Part shown: piece by piece, positions 1 through 6,559 of the stretch | Numbering within the stretch: the stretch's first letter is position 1 | Layout: every line of letters starts with the position of its first letter | Assembly: GCA_025360395.1 (NCBI GenBank) | Contig: JANYCH010000344.1 | Span: 1 to 11,658, forward strand | Reading direction: 5' to 3' | DNA from: Cytophagales bacterium | Lineage (GTDB): Bacteria > Bacteroidota > Bacteroidia > Cytophagales > UBA9547 | DNA: 11,658 nt | The notes under the pieces: generated by a model | Seen by the model: the letters and a program-made list of their open reading frames with translations, nothing else | Databases searched by the model: none | What the model was told of the DNA's origin: nothing | Translations under genes and position numbers: made by a program

Positions 1-1
1 A

Positions 2-334
2 GACAGTACACTAAGCTTTGCGGGTGCGCTAAACGGCAATGCTTACCTGGCCAGGATAGACCTTAAAAAGTTTGTAGTTACCGGTATCAAAGAAGAACCA
101 CTGGCGCAAACCAGTTTTATCCTTTCCCCTAACCCGAGCAACGGCGGTCTAAAGATCCAAAGCCCGCAAACGGGCAACCTGGAAATATATGATACCAAAG
201 GGCTGCTAATTAAAAAAGTTAAAACTGAAAGCTTAGAGCCGCAGGTAGATATTTCAGAGCTTAAAGCCGGGGCTTATTTGTACCGGTTTATGATGGTGGA
301 TGGTGTGAAGTATGGGAAGATTGTGAAGGAGTGA
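2..334 (+). CDS. T9SS type A sorting domain protein, 3' end only
   Basis: An open frame enters from the left edge and runs 110 codons to TGA. Only the C-terminus of a secreted protein is visible. The last ~70 residues match the Por secretion-system C-terminal sorting domain: an SPNPSNGG turn, then GNLEIYDTKG, DISELKAGAYLYRF and a final KIVKE. In Bacteroidota this domain directs export through the type IX machinery across the outer membrane and is then removed or linked to a surface anchor. The part before the domain (NAYLARIDLKKF) is too short to identify. The last 162 bp are 88% identical to the end of the next gene, so the two are paralogous at least in this module. The first ~120 bp look richer in G+C than the following gene. 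The assignment of the sorting domain is firm; the function of the protein is unknown. Confidence 0.85.
   Translation, partial: DSTLSFAGALNGNAYLARIDLKKFVVTGIKEEPLAQTSFILSPNPSNGGLKIQSPQTGNLEIYDTKGLLIKKVKTESLEPQVDISELKAGAYLYRFMMVDGVKYGKIVKE
173..334 (+). repeat. Direct repeat copy A: T9SS sorting-domain module
   Basis: This 162-bp stretch matches 1789-1950 without gaps, with 19 mismatches by hand alignment (88%). The encoded 53 residues are identical at 46 positions. Identity falls sharply upstream of the GNLEIYDTKG segment. Confidence 0.9.
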
Positions 335-441
335 TTATTTTTCCCTACACATCCTGTGTTCTCGAAAGAATTTAAAGAGGCCTACAAGCTTTAATCAACT
401 CATAGACTTACCTATAAAACAAAGGTTCCAAACGCAACGTT

Positions 442-1950
442 ATGAAAAAGATAGTTCTGTTATTACTAAACCTCTTGTGTTGTTTTTTATGTCCTGCTCA
501 ATGGATGCAAATGGGCGAACATTTAATTGGATCAGGGGCTACAGGTATTAATGTAGGACAGGGAGATGCAGTAAGTCTTTCTGCTGATGGAAAAACCTTA
601 GCTGTAAGTGCATCTAATGATAATAATAGAATTGGGGCAACATGGGTATATAATTTGTCAGGAAATGGCTGGGTGCAAAAGGGAAACAAAATAACAGGTT
701 CAGGGTATTCAACTAGTACCCCACTTCAAGGATACTCTATTTCGCTTTCTGCCGATGGAAAAACCTTGGCCACGGGTGCATTTGCTGACAATAATGGTAT
801 TGGAGCAACCTGGGTATATTCCTTATCAGATACTGGATGGGTGCAAATGGGAAATAAACTTGTCGGTTCAGGATTAATAGGTAGGGCAGGTTTTGGTGCT
901 TCTGTTAGTTTATCAGCTGATGGGAAAATTTTGGCCATTGGAGGTTCTGAAGATAATGGTGGAAGAGGAGCAACATGGGTATACGCATTGTCAAATGGGG
1001 GCTGGATGCAAATGGGAAATAAATTGGTGGGTGGAGGCGCAATTGGGGATTTTGGATCCAGTCAAGGTTCTACTGTTAGTCTTTCTGCTGATGGCAAGAC
1101 CTTAGCTGTAGGAGGGCCATGGGATGATAATAATTTTGACCGTCCGAATTTAGGTAATATAGGGGCTACCTGGATATTTACCTTATCAGATACTGGTTGG
1201 GTTCAGAAAGATGATAAGCTAGTCGGAAGCGGAGGTATTGGAGATATAGGGCAAGGTTTTGCACTTAGTATATCCGCTGATGGTAAGACACTGGCTGTCG
1301 GAGGGTTAAATGATAATCATCGCATGGGGGCTACCTGGGTTTTTAAATTAATAGAAAACAAGTGGATTCAAGTAGGTAAAAAGGTAGTAGGGACAGGGGG
1401 GATAGGACATTCTGCACAAGGTTTTTCGGTTAGTCTTTCCGCAGATGGAAAAATTTTAGCTGCTAGTGGAGGAGATGATAATAATCAGGCAGGTGCAACC
1501 TGGATTTATTCTATATCAGATACTAATTGGGTTCAAATAGGTAAAAAGCTGGTCGGCGATGGTGGTTTAGCACAACAAGGAGGAACAGGACAAGGTGCTT
1601 CGGTTTGTCTTTCTGCCGATGGTAAGACTTTAGCCATAGGAGGGCCTAATGATAATAATAGAGTTGGGGCAACTTGGGTGTATACAACTAACTCTATAAT
1701 TACTGGATTAATAAATACTTCAGAGGAGAACATACTATTTTCTCCCAACCCAACGCTAGGCTTAATAACAATCCGAAGCTCTCAAACAGGAAACCTGGAA
1801 ATATATGATACCAAAGGGCTGTTGCTTAAAAAGTTAAAAACAGAAAGCTTAGATCAGCAGGTAGATATTTCAGACCTCAAAGCCGGGGCTTATTTGTACC
1901 GGTTTAAGATGATTGATGGGGTGAAATATGGTAAAATTGTGAAGGAGTGA
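442..1950 (+). CDS. T9SS-exported seven-repeat FG-GAP-like beta-propeller protein
   Basis: This is a complete 502-residue secreted protein. Residues 1-20 form a signal peptide (MKK, a Leu-rich core, then CPAQ, with likely cleavage before Gln). Residues 21-418 are seven tandem repeats of 55-65 residues with the consensus WVQxGNKLVGSG...GQGxSVSLSADGKTLAVGG..DNN..GATWVY. This resembles the FG-GAP / integrin-alpha blade pattern. Residues ~430-502 are a type A T9SS C-terminal sorting domain (FSPNPTLG, GNLEIYDTKG, DLKAGAYLYRF). Repeat 4 is longer (65 residues) owing to an insertion around DDNNFDRPN. Each repeat begins with the WVQ strand, so the N-terminal strand would close the last blade. The ATG at 442 fits because it opens directly on the signal peptide. 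The likely location is the cell surface or outside the cell. Ligand and function are not known; adhesion or carbohydrate binding is possible but not shown. Confidence 0.9.
   Translation: MKKIVLLLLNLLCCFLCPAQWMQMGEHLIGSGATGINVGQGDAVSLSADGKTLAVSASNDNNRIGATWVYNLSGNGWVQKGNKITGSGYSTSTPLQGYSISLSADGKTLATGAFADNNGIGATWVYSLSDTGWVQMGNKLVGSGLIGRAGFGASVSLSADGKILAIGGSEDNGGRGATWVYALSNGGWMQMGNKLVGGGAIGDFGSSQGSTVSLSADGKTLAVGGPWDDNNFDRPNLGNIGATWIFTLSDTGWVQKDDKLVGSGGIGDIGQGFALSISADGKTLAVGGLNDNHRMGATWVFKLIENKWIQVGKKVVGTGGIGHSAQGFSVSLSADGKILAASGGDDNNQAGATWIYSISDTNWVQIGKKLVGDGGLAQQGGTGQGASVCLSADGKTLAIGGPNDNNRVGATWVYTTNSIITGLINTSEENILFSPNPTLGLITIRSSQTGNLEIYDTKGLLLKKLKTESLDQQVDISDLKAGAYLYRFKMIDGVKYGKIVKE
502..1695 (+). 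repeat. Seven tandem ~56-codon coding repeats
   Basis: In-frame repeats start at the Trp codons of residues 21, 77, 133, 188, 253, 308 and 363. Their lengths are 56, 56, 55, 65, 55, 55 and 56 residues and they fill the mature protein exactly. The most conserved cores are SADGK(T/I)LA and GATW(V/I)(Y/F). At DNA level neighbouring units share stretches such as tcagatactgg and gctgatggaaaa, but synonymous sites differ, so the repeat is old rather than freshly amplified. Confidence 0.9.
1789..1950 (+). repeat. Direct repeat copy B: T9SS sorting-domain module
   Basis: This is the partner of 173-334. It ends at the same place, the TGA stop, and begins at the same codon (Gly of TGNLE). The two copies lie 1.6 kb apart in the same orientation, so recombination between them could delete or swap the protein in between. 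Confidence 0.9.
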
Positions 1951-1959
1951 TGAGGAATC

Positions 1960-2006
1960 GGGTTGCAAACCCTTACTATCTGAGTTCGGAGTTGCAAACT
2001 CCGAAC
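1960..2006. repeat. REP-like palindrome cluster with GTTGCAAAC cores
   Basis: Two hairpins share the same core. The first is GGGTT-GCA-AACCC at 1960-1972. The second is GTTCGGAGTT-GCA-AACTCCGAAC at 1984-2006, a perfect 10-bp stem. Both have the same 3-base loop, GCA. They follow the stop of the T9SS gene by 9 bp and abut the leuD remnant. Shared-core palindromes between genes are typical of REP elements, which RayT-type transposases mobilise in other bacteria. No such transposase is in this window, so the assignment is by form only. The longer hairpin could also help end transcription of the T9SS gene, although no T-run follows it. Confidence 0.55.
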
Positions 2007-2007
2007 A

Positions 2008-2268
2008 GCGGGTTTGTTGCCAGTGCAGGTAAGTCCTGCTTTTTTGCAGGAAATTTTTACTGCTATAAACCATAATCCCAAAGCAGAATTAGAGGTGGAT
2101 CTTGAGTCCCAACAAATCACCATAGTTTCAAACGGCCATTCTGAACAATTTGAAATTAACCCATATAAGAAAATGTGCCTTATCAACGGATATGATGATA
2201 TTGATTATATCTTAAGCATGAAGGATAAAGTCGAAGCGTACGAAAAAAGCAAAGAGTTTAATTTTTAA
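2008..2268 (+). pseudogene. leuD: leuD 3' remnant (3-isopropylmalate dehydratase small subunit)
   Basis: About 86 codons match the C-terminal part of LeuD. The segment AGLLPVQVS aligns with the NNQLLPVKLS region of the E. coli protein, followed by VDLE, INPYKKMCLINGYDDIDYIL and AYE (E. coli: DAFRRHCMMNGLDSIGLTL...AYE). Full-length LeuD is about 200 residues, so roughly the first 115 are missing, including the SSREH-type active-site region. The frame is closed by TGA at 1981 just upstream, within the REP-like palindromes. There is no ATG; the only in-frame starts are TTG codons at 2014 and 2017. No leuC or other leucine gene is nearby. With LeuC, intact LeuD isomerises 2-isopropylmalate to 3-isopropylmalate. 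This piece cannot do that and is best read as a truncated leftover. The frame has no internal stop, so the loss may be recent. Confidence 0.8.
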
Positions 2269-2289
2269 CCTGAAAGCACAGTTGTAGAA

Positions 2290-2332
2290 CCGGGCTGTTA
2301 AAGTTTTAAAATACTGTTTTTAAAAGGCCCGG
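2290..2332 (+). terminator. Possible weak hairpin after the leuD remnant
   Basis: CCGGGC at 2290-2295 pairs with GCCCGG at 2327-2332 across a 31-base AT-rich loop containing TTTTAAAA. No clear T-run follows. It may be a weak terminator or only a chance inverted repeat. Confidence 0.25.
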
Positions 2333-2352
2333 ATTCTTGGCATACCTTTTTA

Positions 2353-2381
2353 TTATCTGAGTACAAATACTACTCAGATGA
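2353..2381 (+). promoter_or_regulatory. Hairpin enclosing the start codon of the 2378 gene
   Basis: ATCTGAGTA (2355-2363) is perfectly complementary to TACTCAGAT (2371-2379) across a 7-base loop, CAAATAC. A G-U and a further A-U pair (2353-2354 with 2380-2381) can extend the stem to 11 bp. The ATG at 2378-2380 lies in the 3' arm, so the folded mRNA would hide the start codon. A TACCTTTT stretch at 2343-2350 resembles the Bacteroidota -7 element (TAnnTTTG), but no good -33 element is seen. Translational control is inferred, not shown. Confidence 0.45.
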
Positions 2382-2755
2382 AAAAGACAATACTATTAAA
2401 TATACTAGTGTTGATAGCCATGGTGGCATCTGCACAATCAGGTGAAATACCCTTAAAAGCGCAACCAAAAGAATTGGTTGATACTACCCAATTCATAGTG
2501 GGGACTTCTAAAAGCGATAATGCAGTTTTACACTGGAATGATAAAACATTTCAAATGGTAAAAGTAAATGAAAATCTGAAACAGGGAGATCAAAATGAAA
2601 GTGCCCAATGCACAACACTTCATTGGAATAATAAGGTAATTAAACTTAAAAAGGACCAATACCTTTCCGCTCCACATAGGGAATATGGAAAGATTGAATA
2701 CCATAAAGATTCCCACAACTGTCATAGCATAACACACAACAAAAAGCACATTTAA
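2378..2755 (+). CDS. Small secreted protein of unknown function
   Basis: This 125-residue protein matches no family I recognise. Residues 1-20 are a clear signal peptide (MKKTILL...MVASAQ, cleavage after ASA before Gln), so it is probably periplasmic or exported. The mature part carries two related segments, AVLHWNDKTFQMVKVN at about residue 49 and TTLHWNNKVIKLKKDQ at about residue 79, suggesting an internal duplication of a small beta unit. The C-terminal ~30 residues are rich in His (HKDSHNCHSITHNKKH) with one Cys and could bind metal; this is inference. There is no T9SS sorting domain and no membrane segment after the signal. The start codon lies in a hairpin, and the gene ends directly before a strong terminator, so it is probably a single-gene transcript. 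Confidence 0.7.
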   Translation: MKKTILLNILVLIAMVASAQSGEIPLKAQPKELVDTTQFIVGTSKSDNAVLHWNDKTFQMVKVNENLKQGDQNESAQCTTLHWNNKVIKLKKDQYLSAPHREYGKIEYHKDSHNCHSITHNKKHI

Positions 2756-2756
2756 T

Positions 2757-2783
2757 AAAAAAGCCCCAATCGGGGCTTTTTTT
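2757..2783. terminator. Bidirectional intrinsic terminator
   Basis: AAAAAAGCCCC at 2757-2767 pairs with GGGGCTTTTTT starting at 2772, across the loop AATC. The stem has a GC core flanked by A- and T-runs, so it works in both directions. It ends the plus-strand secreted-protein gene and the minus-strand ligD gene, whose stop lies at 2817. Confidence 0.92.
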
Positions 2784-2816
2784 AGGAACACTCCAAGCTC
2801 TTGTGATTACAGATTC

Positions 2817-5477
2817 TTATCCTCCTAGTTTCGTCAGACAGTCTGACATGTCTACTCCTTCTCCTAAAACACCCTTAAATAGATCTCCTTTCTTTTTTAT
2901 CCGGTCTATAATATTAAAAATTGTGAATTGAGAAGGAGATAAACCTGATTTAACTTCTTTCCATTCTAATGGAGCAGAGACTGTAGCACCTTTTTTGGGA
3001 CGTAAACTATAAGCACTTGCTAGTGTTTGACCTTCTCTATTCTGTAGATAGTCAATATACATTCTTTCTTTTCTTTTATTCAGAGGCCTTTCCAGGGTTG
3101 TAAATTCCGGGATCTGATCATGCACCAGGGAGGCGATAATGTGTGCAAAGTTTTTAACCTGTTCATAAGTGTATTTGGCACCCATAGGAACATAAACATG
3201 CAATCCCGTTGATCCGGAAGTTTTGCAATAAGAGTTTGCTCCTGCCTTGTCTAAAACAGATTTTGTTACTAATGCGCACTGAATTACCTGCTCAAAGGTA
3301 TTTGTGTCAGATGGGTCAATGTCTATTACCATCCAATCTGGATTTTCCAGATTAGAGGTTCTTGAATTCCAGGGATTAATTTCTATGCAACCTAAATTGT
3401 TCATATACATTAAGGTTGCCCTGTCATTGCAAAGAAGATAATCAATATCCTTATGAACAGATTCTGAATATAACAAAACAGACTTTGACCATTCCGGTGC
3501 TTCATGACCTGCATCTTTATGAAAAAATCCATTGTCTTTAATTCCGTTAGGATTGCGTTTTAAAGATTGCGGACGATCTTTTAAGTATGGCAAAATGTAT
3601 TCTGCAACAGTCTGGTAATATTTTATAACATCACCTTTGGTAACATTATCATCTGGAAAATAGATTTTGGATTGATTTGTGAGCTTAACCTCTTTGCCTT
3701 CAACTGAAACGATTGTTTCTTTTGAAGAAGCTGATGTCTTGATCTTTTTAGGTGCTTCGATTGGCTGCTTTACATCTTTCACTTTTTTTGATTTTATGTT
3801 TTCAGATTTTTCATCTGATAGATTCTCTGGAGTGATGCCCGCTGTTTCATTATTAAAAATTACTTCTTTTGCCTGTTTATCTACCCGGAGCCCCATAAAA
3901 ACAGGATGCCTTAGTGACCTTTCTTCCGTCCACTCAGTGAATTTTATGTTGCAGACAAGTTCAGGCTTAATAAATGTTACTTTTTTAACATCTTTTACTT
4001 TTTCTGAAAATGGGGACTTTTCAACTTGTAGTTTTATCATCTGGCCATAAAGCTCTTTCAAACTTTTATCATCAAAGCCTGTTCCTACATTTCCGACATA
4101 TATAAATTTGCCATCAAGGTACATTCCTAAGACAAGGCTGCCAAAATGCATTCTTCCGCCCTGTGGTTCAGTAAATCCCCCAATTACCACTTCCTGCATA
4201 TTGTGGTTTCGCACCTTTCTCCATTCCGTGGTTCTTTTCCCCGGATAATACCGGCTATCGGCTTTTTTTGCCATCATTCCTTCCAGGCCTTGTTCGGATA
4301 CCCATTTAAAAAATTCAATGCCTCCATTTGCCACATGTTCACAATAGCGGACAATAGAATCCTGTGGAATTATTTTTTTGAGGATCTCCTTCCGTTCTAA
4401 CAATGTCAGATTGTAAAGATCTTTGCCCTTAAATTGCAGGATATCAAATACATAATACATTAATGTACTATTTTCAGGCACATCCGGATAGTGTTGCAGT
4501 AGTTGAAAATTGGGTTTGGACTCAGGATCAAGCACCACAACCTCTCCATCTAATATGGCATCCAATTTAAGTTCTTCTAATGCTGCTACCACATTTTCAT
4601 ACTTATGCATAAAGGATAAGCCATTTCTTGAATACAGTCTTACCTCTTTTTTATTGCACTCTGCAATTGCCCGATAGCCATCCCATTTTATTTCATAAAC
4701 CCAATCTGGATCAGAGAAGGCAGTTTCTCCCTGTTTGGCTAACATTGGGGTTATAACATCTGTAAACTTCTTTTCAGACCTTAAGCTTGCCAATGCCGTT
4801 CTGAAATTCCTTTTCTTGGGCTCAGGTTTTACTTCTGGTTCTGCTTTGGCTGGTAGAGAGTTCTTCTTAGCCAGCTTCACCTTTTTTCCGGTCCTTCTTT
4901 CTACTTCTTCTGAAACCTTTGAATCTGGATCTGTATAGGCTTCAGCCAAATAGGGATCTTCTGTAGCATATTGGTCGTGATGTTTTATGAGGAGCCAGGA
5001 ATTTTCCAGCCGGCCATTACCTCCACCTTTTAGTTTTACAAGGGCAAATTCGCCTTTGAGTTTGCTGCCATTCATTACAATTTTGACAGATCCGTTTGCC
5101 AGGTCTTCAAGCAATTGTTTTTCACCTTTTTTTCTATCGGTTATTTCAATGTGTCGATATGTGCCCTCATCCCATATTTCCACTACACCGGCTCCATAGT
5201 TTCCTTCCGGGATGGGACCTTCAAAGGTTCGGTAATCATAGGGATGGTCTTCCACCATCATAGCCAGTCTTTTGTCTTTTGAATTTAAAGAAGGGCCTTT
5301 AGGAACTGCCCAGCTTTTTAATACTCCTTCCATTTCTAATCGGAAATCGTAATGGAGATGTGAAGCCTGGTGCCTCTGAATTACAAAAACCAGCTCTTTT
5401 TGTGACTTTTTAGTTTCACCGGCTGGTTCAGAAGTTTCATTGAAATTTCTTTTGTCTTTATATTTTATAAGGCTCAT
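2817..5477 (-). CDS. ligD: Multifunctional NHEJ DNA ligase D (PE-LIG-POL)
   Basis: LigD seals double-strand breaks brought together by Ku. This 886-residue protein has all three domains. The 3'-phosphoesterase (~28-180) shows QRHQASHLHYDF with His36, His42 and Asp44, then His78 and PEGNYGAG. The ATP-dependent ligase (~240-540) has the nucleotidyl Lys264 in EIKWDG, FDIL at 344-347, EGMMAK at 399-404 and WRKVR at 419-423, followed by an OB fold (IGGFTEPQGG). The primase-like polymerase (~590-870) has the metal-binding pair Asp719/Asp721 in VIDIDP, SGSTGLHVYVP ending at 764, and Asp809 in RMYIDY. The domain order is that of Pseudomonas LigD, not mycobacterial LigD. A Lys/Ser/Glu-rich linker at ~545-590 joins ligase and polymerase. 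Nothing appears truncated. Its ATG overlaps the ku stop (ATGA), so the two are probably translationally coupled. Confidence 0.97.
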   Translation of the reverse strand: MSLIKYKDKRNFNETSEPAGETKKSQKELVFVIQRHQASHLHYDFRLEMEGVLKSWAVPKGPSLNSKDKRLAMMVEDHPYDYRTFEGPIPEGNYGAGVVEIWDEGTYRHIEITDRKKGEKQLLEDLANGSVKIVMNGSKLKGEFALVKLKGGGNGRLENSWLLIKHHDQYATEDPYLAEAYTDPDSKVSEEVERRTGKKVKLAKKNSLPAKAEPEVKPEPKKRNFRTALASLRSEKKFTDVITPMLAKQGETAFSDPDWVYEIKWDGYRAIAECNKKEVRLYSRNGLSFMHKYENVVAALEELKLDAILDGEVVVLDPESKPNFQLLQHYPDVPENSTLMYYVFDILQFKGKDLYNLTLLERKEILKKIIPQDSIVRYCEHVANGGIEFFKWVSEQGLEGMMAKKADSRYYPGKRTTEWRKVRNHNMQEVVIGGFTEPQGGRMHFGSLVLGMYLDGKFIYVGNVGTGFDDKSLKELYGQMIKLQVEKSPFSEKVKDVKKVTFIKPELVCNIKFTEWTEERSLRHPVFMGLRVDKQAKEVIFNNETAGITPENLSDEKSENIKSKKVKDVKQPIEAPKKIKTSASSKETIVSVEGKEVKLTNQSKIYFPDDNVTKGDVIKYYQTVAEYILPYLKDRPQSLKRNPNGIKDNGFFHKDAGHEAPEWSKSVLLYSESVHKDIDYLLCNDRATLMYMNNLGCIEINPWNSRTSNLENPDWMVIDIDPSDTNTFEQVIQCALVTKSVLDKAGANSYCKTSGSTGLHVYVPMGAKYTYEQVKNFAHIIASLVHDQIPEFTTLERPLNKRKERMYIDYLQNREGQTLASAYSLRPKKGATVSAPLEWKEVKSGLSPSQFTIFNIIDRIKKKGDLFKGVLGEGVDMSDCLTKLGG

Positions 5478-6247
5478 GACGCTTTCTTAATATTCAAACT
5501 TTCCTGCAATTGCTGTATCAGGTCTTTTTTAGTGCTGTGGGTAACACGCAGCTTAGGAGTTTCTGGTTTTTTACCCTGTGCTTTATCTTTTATAAGTTTC
5601 AGGAGATTAACTGAATAATTGTCTTTGTATTTGCTCAGGTCAAATTTCGCAGAAAGCTGTTTTACAAGTTCAACTGCCATTTTTAGTTCGGCTGGTTTCA
5701 CTAAGTCTTTGCCAACAGGTAAGTTAAGTTCTTCAGATTCACGAATTTCTTCCTGAAAACGTATTTTATTCATTACTAATGCGTTGCCTTCTGTTTTTAT
5801 CAAAGCTAGGTTTTCTTTGTTTCGCATAATGAAAGTACAAAGCCCAGCCATTTTGGTTTCTTCCAAAGCAGAACGAAGCAAAGCATAAGCTTTTGAACCG
5901 GATTTCTGAGGCTCAACATAATAAGGAGTTTCGTAAAACATGGTGTTGACTTCTACCGCATTGACGAATTCAATAATTTCTATGAGGTCGGTTTTTTCAG
6001 CGCTGGCCTTTTTAAAATCCTCGCTTTCAAGCACCACCAAAGAGCCTTCGTAATCGAAACCTTTTACTATGTTCTCATTAGATACCTCCTTGCCGGTATT
6101 TTCATTAACCCTTTTATATTTGATATGGGCATGGTCATTTTTATCAAGCATGTCAAGATCAAGATTGCTATCCTGAGTGGCGCTGTAAATTTTAACGGGA
6201 ATGTTTACCAGTCCGAAACTGATTGCCCCTGTCCATAATGCTCTCAT
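5474..6247 (-). CDS. ku: Ku protein, NHEJ DNA end-binding homodimer
   Basis: Bacterial Ku forms a ring-shaped homodimer that threads onto broken DNA ends and recruits LigD. The 257 residues are typical in length. Family features include the N-terminus RALWTGAISFGLVNIPVKIY (residues 2-21), HIKYKRVN (41-48), KGFDYEGSLVVL (62-73) and FYETPYYVEP (104-113). The C-terminal tail (~225-257) is short and Lys-rich (KAQGKKPETPK, then STKKDLIQQLQESL), as in minimal Ku proteins in which the tail affects DNA threading and LigD contact. The start at MRALW is the normal one. Its TGA overlaps the ligD ATG by 4 bp. Upstream, 60 bp separate it from the DUF6496-like gene, including a direct repeat that ends 5 bp before the start codon. 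Confidence 0.97.
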   Translation of the reverse strand: MRALWTGAISFGLVNIPVKIYSATQDSNLDLDMLDKNDHAHIKYKRVNENTGKEVSNENIVKGFDYEGSLVVLESEDFKKASAEKTDLIEIIEFVNAVEVNTMFYETPYYVEPQKSGSKAYALLRSALEETKMAGLCTFIMRNKENLALIKTEGNALVMNKIRFQEEIRESEELNLPVGKDLVKPAELKMAVELVKQLSAKFDLSKYKDNYSVNLLKLIKDKAQGKKPETPKLRVTHSTKKDLIQQLQESLNIKKAS

Positions 6248-6252
6248 ATTTT

Positions 6253-6277
6253 AGTATTGAGTAGTAAGTATTGAGTA
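6253..6277. repeat. 11-bp direct repeat just upstream of ku
   Basis: AGTATTGAGTA occurs at 6253-6263 and again at 6267-6277 (TACTCAATACT on the coding strand of ku). It lies in the ku leader between 5 and 30 bp before the ATG. Next to it, AAGACT (6280-6285) and AGTCTT (6299-6304) can form a weak 6-bp stem in the gap after the DUF6496-like gene. The repeat could be a protein-binding site for a ku promoter or an intergenic simple repeat. Confidence 0.6.
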
Positions 6278-6307
6278 TTAAGACTGCTACAAACCTTGAG
6301 TCTTTGC

Positions 6308-6538
6308 TTATGCTTTGGTTGTTTTTTTGGTTTTCTTTTCCGTAGAAGACTTCTCTGTTGAAGCCTTCGTTTTTGGAGCTTTGGCCCCTTCTTTTCTAGC
6401 TTCCGACAAACCGATGGCAATAGCCTGCTTTTTGCTCGTTACTTTTTTGTCAGACTTTCCAATGGTTAATTCACCTTCTTTCATTTCATGAAGTGCTTCA
6501 TGCACTTTCTCCTGAGATTTTTTGCTATACTTTGCCAT
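6308..6538 (-). CDS. Small basic DUF6496-like protein with Lys-rich tail
   Basis: This 76-residue protein has two parts. Residues 1-50 (MAKYSKKSQEKVHEALHEMK, then KKVTSKKQAIAIGLSEARKEG) match, from memory, the DUF6496 pattern of small bacterial proteins of unknown function. Residues ~51-76 are a low-complexity Lys/Thr/Ser/Ala tail (STEKKTKKTTKA) like those of histone H1-type nucleoid proteins. No signal peptide or membrane segment is seen, so it is cytoplasmic and very basic. It lies 21 bp after topoisomerase IB and 60 bp before ku, on the same strand. A DNA-binding role beside the end-joining proteins is a reasonable inference but unproven. Its small size and simple tail make the family call somewhat uncertain. 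Confidence 0.75.
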   Translation of the reverse strand: MAKYSKKSQEKVHEALHEMKEGELTIGKSDKKVTSKKQAIAIGLSEARKEGAKAPKTKASTEKSSTEKKTKKTTKA

Positions 6539-6559
6539 AACCTTAATTATTAATTATAA

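Noticed and set aside
502..1695. Regular repeats that might suggest a CRISPR array.
   Set aside because: The repeats are in-frame protein units of about 168 bp with no constant repeat plus unique spacer, and no cas gene is present.
2025..2050. Hairpin GCAGG-TAAGT-CCTGC followed by six T, with a third GCAGG copy, like an attenuator or terminator.
   Set aside because: It lies inside the leuD-homologous coding frame (VQVSPAFLQE), where the bases are explained by the protein. The stem is only 5 bp.
1890..2186. A 98-codon minus-strand open frame across the T9SS gene end and the leuD remnant.
   Set aside because: It runs antisense to two recognised coding stretches and through the palindromes, and its product resembles no family.
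2014..2268. An intact 84-residue gene starting at TTG.
   Set aside because: The product is only the C-terminal part of LeuD and there is no ATG or ribosome site; a truncated remnant explains it better.
3679..4050. A 123-codon plus-strand open frame opposite ligD.
   Set aside because: It is fully antisense to conserved ligase and linker codons; the Ser/Phe-rich product is a reverse-strand artefact of Lys/Glu-rich coding.
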